Of a stretch of DNA of 6,608 bases, positions 5,950-6,608 are shown piece after piece. A program made the position numbers and the translations under genes. The DNA lies in the NCBI GenBank assembly GCA_031284195.1, contig JAITAI010000225.1, forward strand, positions 1 to 6,608. Reading direction: 5' to 3'. A model generated the notes under the pieces. The model saw nothing but the letters and a program-made list of their open reading frames with translations. It was not told the origin of the DNA and did not search any database. The stretch is from Treponema sp. (lineage in GTDB: Bacteria > Spirochaetota > Spirochaetia > Treponematales > Breznakiellaceae). Numbering within the stretch: position 1 is the first letter of the stretch; every line of letters begins with the position of its first letter.

Positions 5950-6065
5950 CCGAGGACCTGGCATGGAAGAGGTCCCCCTGGGCATAAGCATGAAAGAAAA
6001 AACCCTGGTAACCAAGGACTATACAAGGCTTATCAAAAGACAAAGAAAAAAGGGAAGCCCGGTTT

Positions 6066-6136
6066 GCCCGGCCCATGCACTGGCGGGCGGACCCTGCAAT
6101 CCCCTCAGCGCCCTTGCATACCCTCCCGGGCCGGGC
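6066..6136. repeat. GC-rich compound inverted repeat
   Basis: GCCCGGCCC (6066-6074) is the exact complement of GGGCCGGGC (6128-6136). Within it, ATGCA (6075-6079) pairs with TGCAT (6115-6119) and GGGCG (6085-6089) with CGCCC (6109-6113), giving about 19 pairs in three stems. It is much more GC-rich than the surrounding DNA and may be a member of a dispersed repeat family. Confidence 0.55.
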
Positions 6137-6148
6137 TACACCCGCCAT

Positions 6149-6300
6149 GCCCTTCTCTTTCCGCAGCGCTTCAAGGTTTTGCCGCGCAGCGGCATGGTTG
6201 GGATTGATCTGTAATACCTTCTCAAAGTCCGCACAGGCGCAGCAGTAGTCGCCTTTGTAATAATACGCAACGCCCCCGCTGCCATCACGGGCCGGAAGCT
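6149..6300 (-). pseudogene. C-terminal remnant of a TPR protein
   Basis: The minus frame reads GVAYYYKGDY, then ADFEKVLQINPNHAAARQNL and EALRKEKG, which is a TPR unit: the G-x-x-Y-Y-x-K-G-D-Y helix, the A-x-x-D-[FY]-E-K-x-L-x-I-N-P helix, and the N-x-x-A-x-x-N-L capping segment. Only one repeat is present. Upstream the frame is open into the neighbouring small gene but no start, earlier repeat or signal peptide can be seen, and downstream the frame runs on into the GC-rich inverted repeat without any family pattern. It is therefore the fragment of a once longer TPR gene, a family abundant in treponemes, left behind by rearrangement. Confidence 0.6.
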
Positions 6301-6317
6301 CGCAAAAAAGCCCCCGC

Positions 6318-6545
6318 CTAAGCCGTATGGAGTTCTTTGCGTACTAAAGCGCCGATGATTTGCGCGGGGCTTTGATGAGTGGCGTCAACCTCGGCGCGAA
6401 TATAGGCGGCGGTAAGATCGTCCACTTCTACAAGTCGGCTCATGTTTTGGGTAAAGTAGCCGCCCCTGCCGGTATCTATGGCGGGAGTGGTCTTCGTCCA
6501 ACGTTCGTCCAGAGCGTCCGCTTCTTCTTCAGTCATTCTGCCCAT
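6318..6545 (-). CDS. Small antitoxin-like protein with possible ribbon-helix-helix fold
   Basis: A 75-residue, probably cytoplasmic protein. The ATG at 6545 is chosen because AGGAG lies six bases upstream; an upstream TTG frame extension to 6569 lacks such a site. The N-terminus (MTEEEADALDERWTKTTPAID) is a charged helix followed by a Gly-rich turn. Residues 37-72 follow a strand (RLVEVDD), helix (LTAAYIRAEVDATHQ), Ser-Pro turn, helix (AQIIGALVRKEL) order, which is what a ribbon-helix-helix DNA-binding domain looks like. Small proteins with this EEADALDE start are familiar to me from treponemes and often look like antitoxins of type II modules; a toxin partner is not seen here, and the DNA upstream is outside the window. 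The fold and the antitoxin role are inferences. Confidence 0.65.
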   Translation of the reverse strand: MGRMTEEEADALDERWTKTTPAIDTGRGGYFTQNMSRLVEVDDLTAAYIRAEVDATHQSPAQIIGALVRKELHTA

Positions 6546-6568
6546 GTTTTTCTCCTGTTTGTTCGGCA

Positions 6569-6574
6569 AGTATA
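6569..6574 (-). promoter_or_regulatory. Candidate -10 element of the small antitoxin-like gene
   Basis: The minus strand reads TATACT, about 24 bases upstream of the ATG, which would give a short leader containing the AGGAG. A roughly palindromic stretch overlaps it (GGC and GCC around GTATAC, about 6565-6578), a plausible operator for autoregulation. The -35 region is not clear. Confidence 0.35.
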
Positions 6575-6608
6575 CGCCATGTTTTACGACACTTCATTGC
6601 GTGAAATA

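Larger units (their letters stand above)
5839..6148. other. Upstream region of the helicase operon, decayed and without an intact gene
   Basis: No intact gene is seen here. The minus frame of the TPR remnant remains open down to 5945 but has no recognisable family beyond 6149. A plus-strand frame beginning MKEKTLVTKDYTRLIKR (from 5991) soon runs into the GC-rich inverted repeat and is not convincing. The stretch contains the candidate helicase promoter, a small hairpin CTTGG/CCAAG (5885-5899) in the would-be leader, two copies each of GGCTCAT (5888, 5920) and GAAAAGCC (5908, 5930), and the GC-rich repeat at 6066-6136. Confidence 0.5.

Noticed and set aside
5991..6056. Plus-strand start MKEKTLVTKDYTRLIKR as a gene beginning
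   Set aside because: It has no ribosome-binding site at a suitable distance and runs into the GC-rich inverted repeat; it could be the first residues of a decayed gene but cannot be supported.
5404..6207. Plus-strand open frame of 267 residues overlapping the helicase start
   Set aside because: Its first half is antisense to the conserved N-terminus of the XPB helicase and the rest crosses decayed DNA; no family resemblance.
6295..6320. Terminator after the small antitoxin-like gene
   Set aside because: A six-T run follows the stop codon on the minus strand, but no stem precedes it: the upstream G-rich bases have no complementary partner nearby.

Overview
The window looks like chromosomal DNA of a spirochaete, most probably a Treponema of the termite-gut type (T. 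primitia / T. azotonutricium-like). This rests on the family content (a bacterial XPB-type helicase, TPR remnants, worn insertion sequences) and on a moderate, roughly 50% GC content judged by eye. The assignment is inference, because there is no rRNA or other marker gene. All intact genes read on the minus strand.

Layout from left to right. Positions 1-755 are an insertion-sequence graveyard: the 5' part of an IS4-like transposase (minus, broken by two apparent single-base losses, running off the left edge) abuts the start of an IS1182-like transposase remnant (plus, decayed). Position 756 begins an intact minus-strand gene for a NYN (LabA/DUF88-like) PIN-fold nuclease with a C-terminal OST-HTH/LOTUS domain. 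Between it and the next gene lie 373 bp (1557-1929) without a credible gene, almost filled with consecutive inverted repeats, some with A/T tracts like bidirectional terminators. Then comes a tight two-gene unit: an XPB-family 3'-5' DNA helicase (5838 to 4093) followed with no gap by a 720-residue protein (4092 to 1930) containing an XPB/Ssl2 N-terminal-like helicase-associated domain. Upstream of the helicase, 5839-6317 is decayed DNA with a GC-rich inverted repeat and the C-terminal remnant of a TPR protein. The right edge carries a small intact gene for a possible ribbon-helix-helix protein with antitoxin-like features; no toxin gene is visible in the window.

How the parts work together. 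The helicase and its zero-gap partner almost certainly act together, probably in DNA repair or another duplex-opening process, as in actinobacterial XPB pairs such as Rv0861c/Rv0862c. The NYN/OST-HTH protein is a probable RNA-cleaving or RNA-binding factor. Its gene sits directly downstream of the hairpin array, so the array is either a terminator/5' leader structure controlling NYN expression or a separate structured RNA. That array is the least explained and most interesting part of the window.
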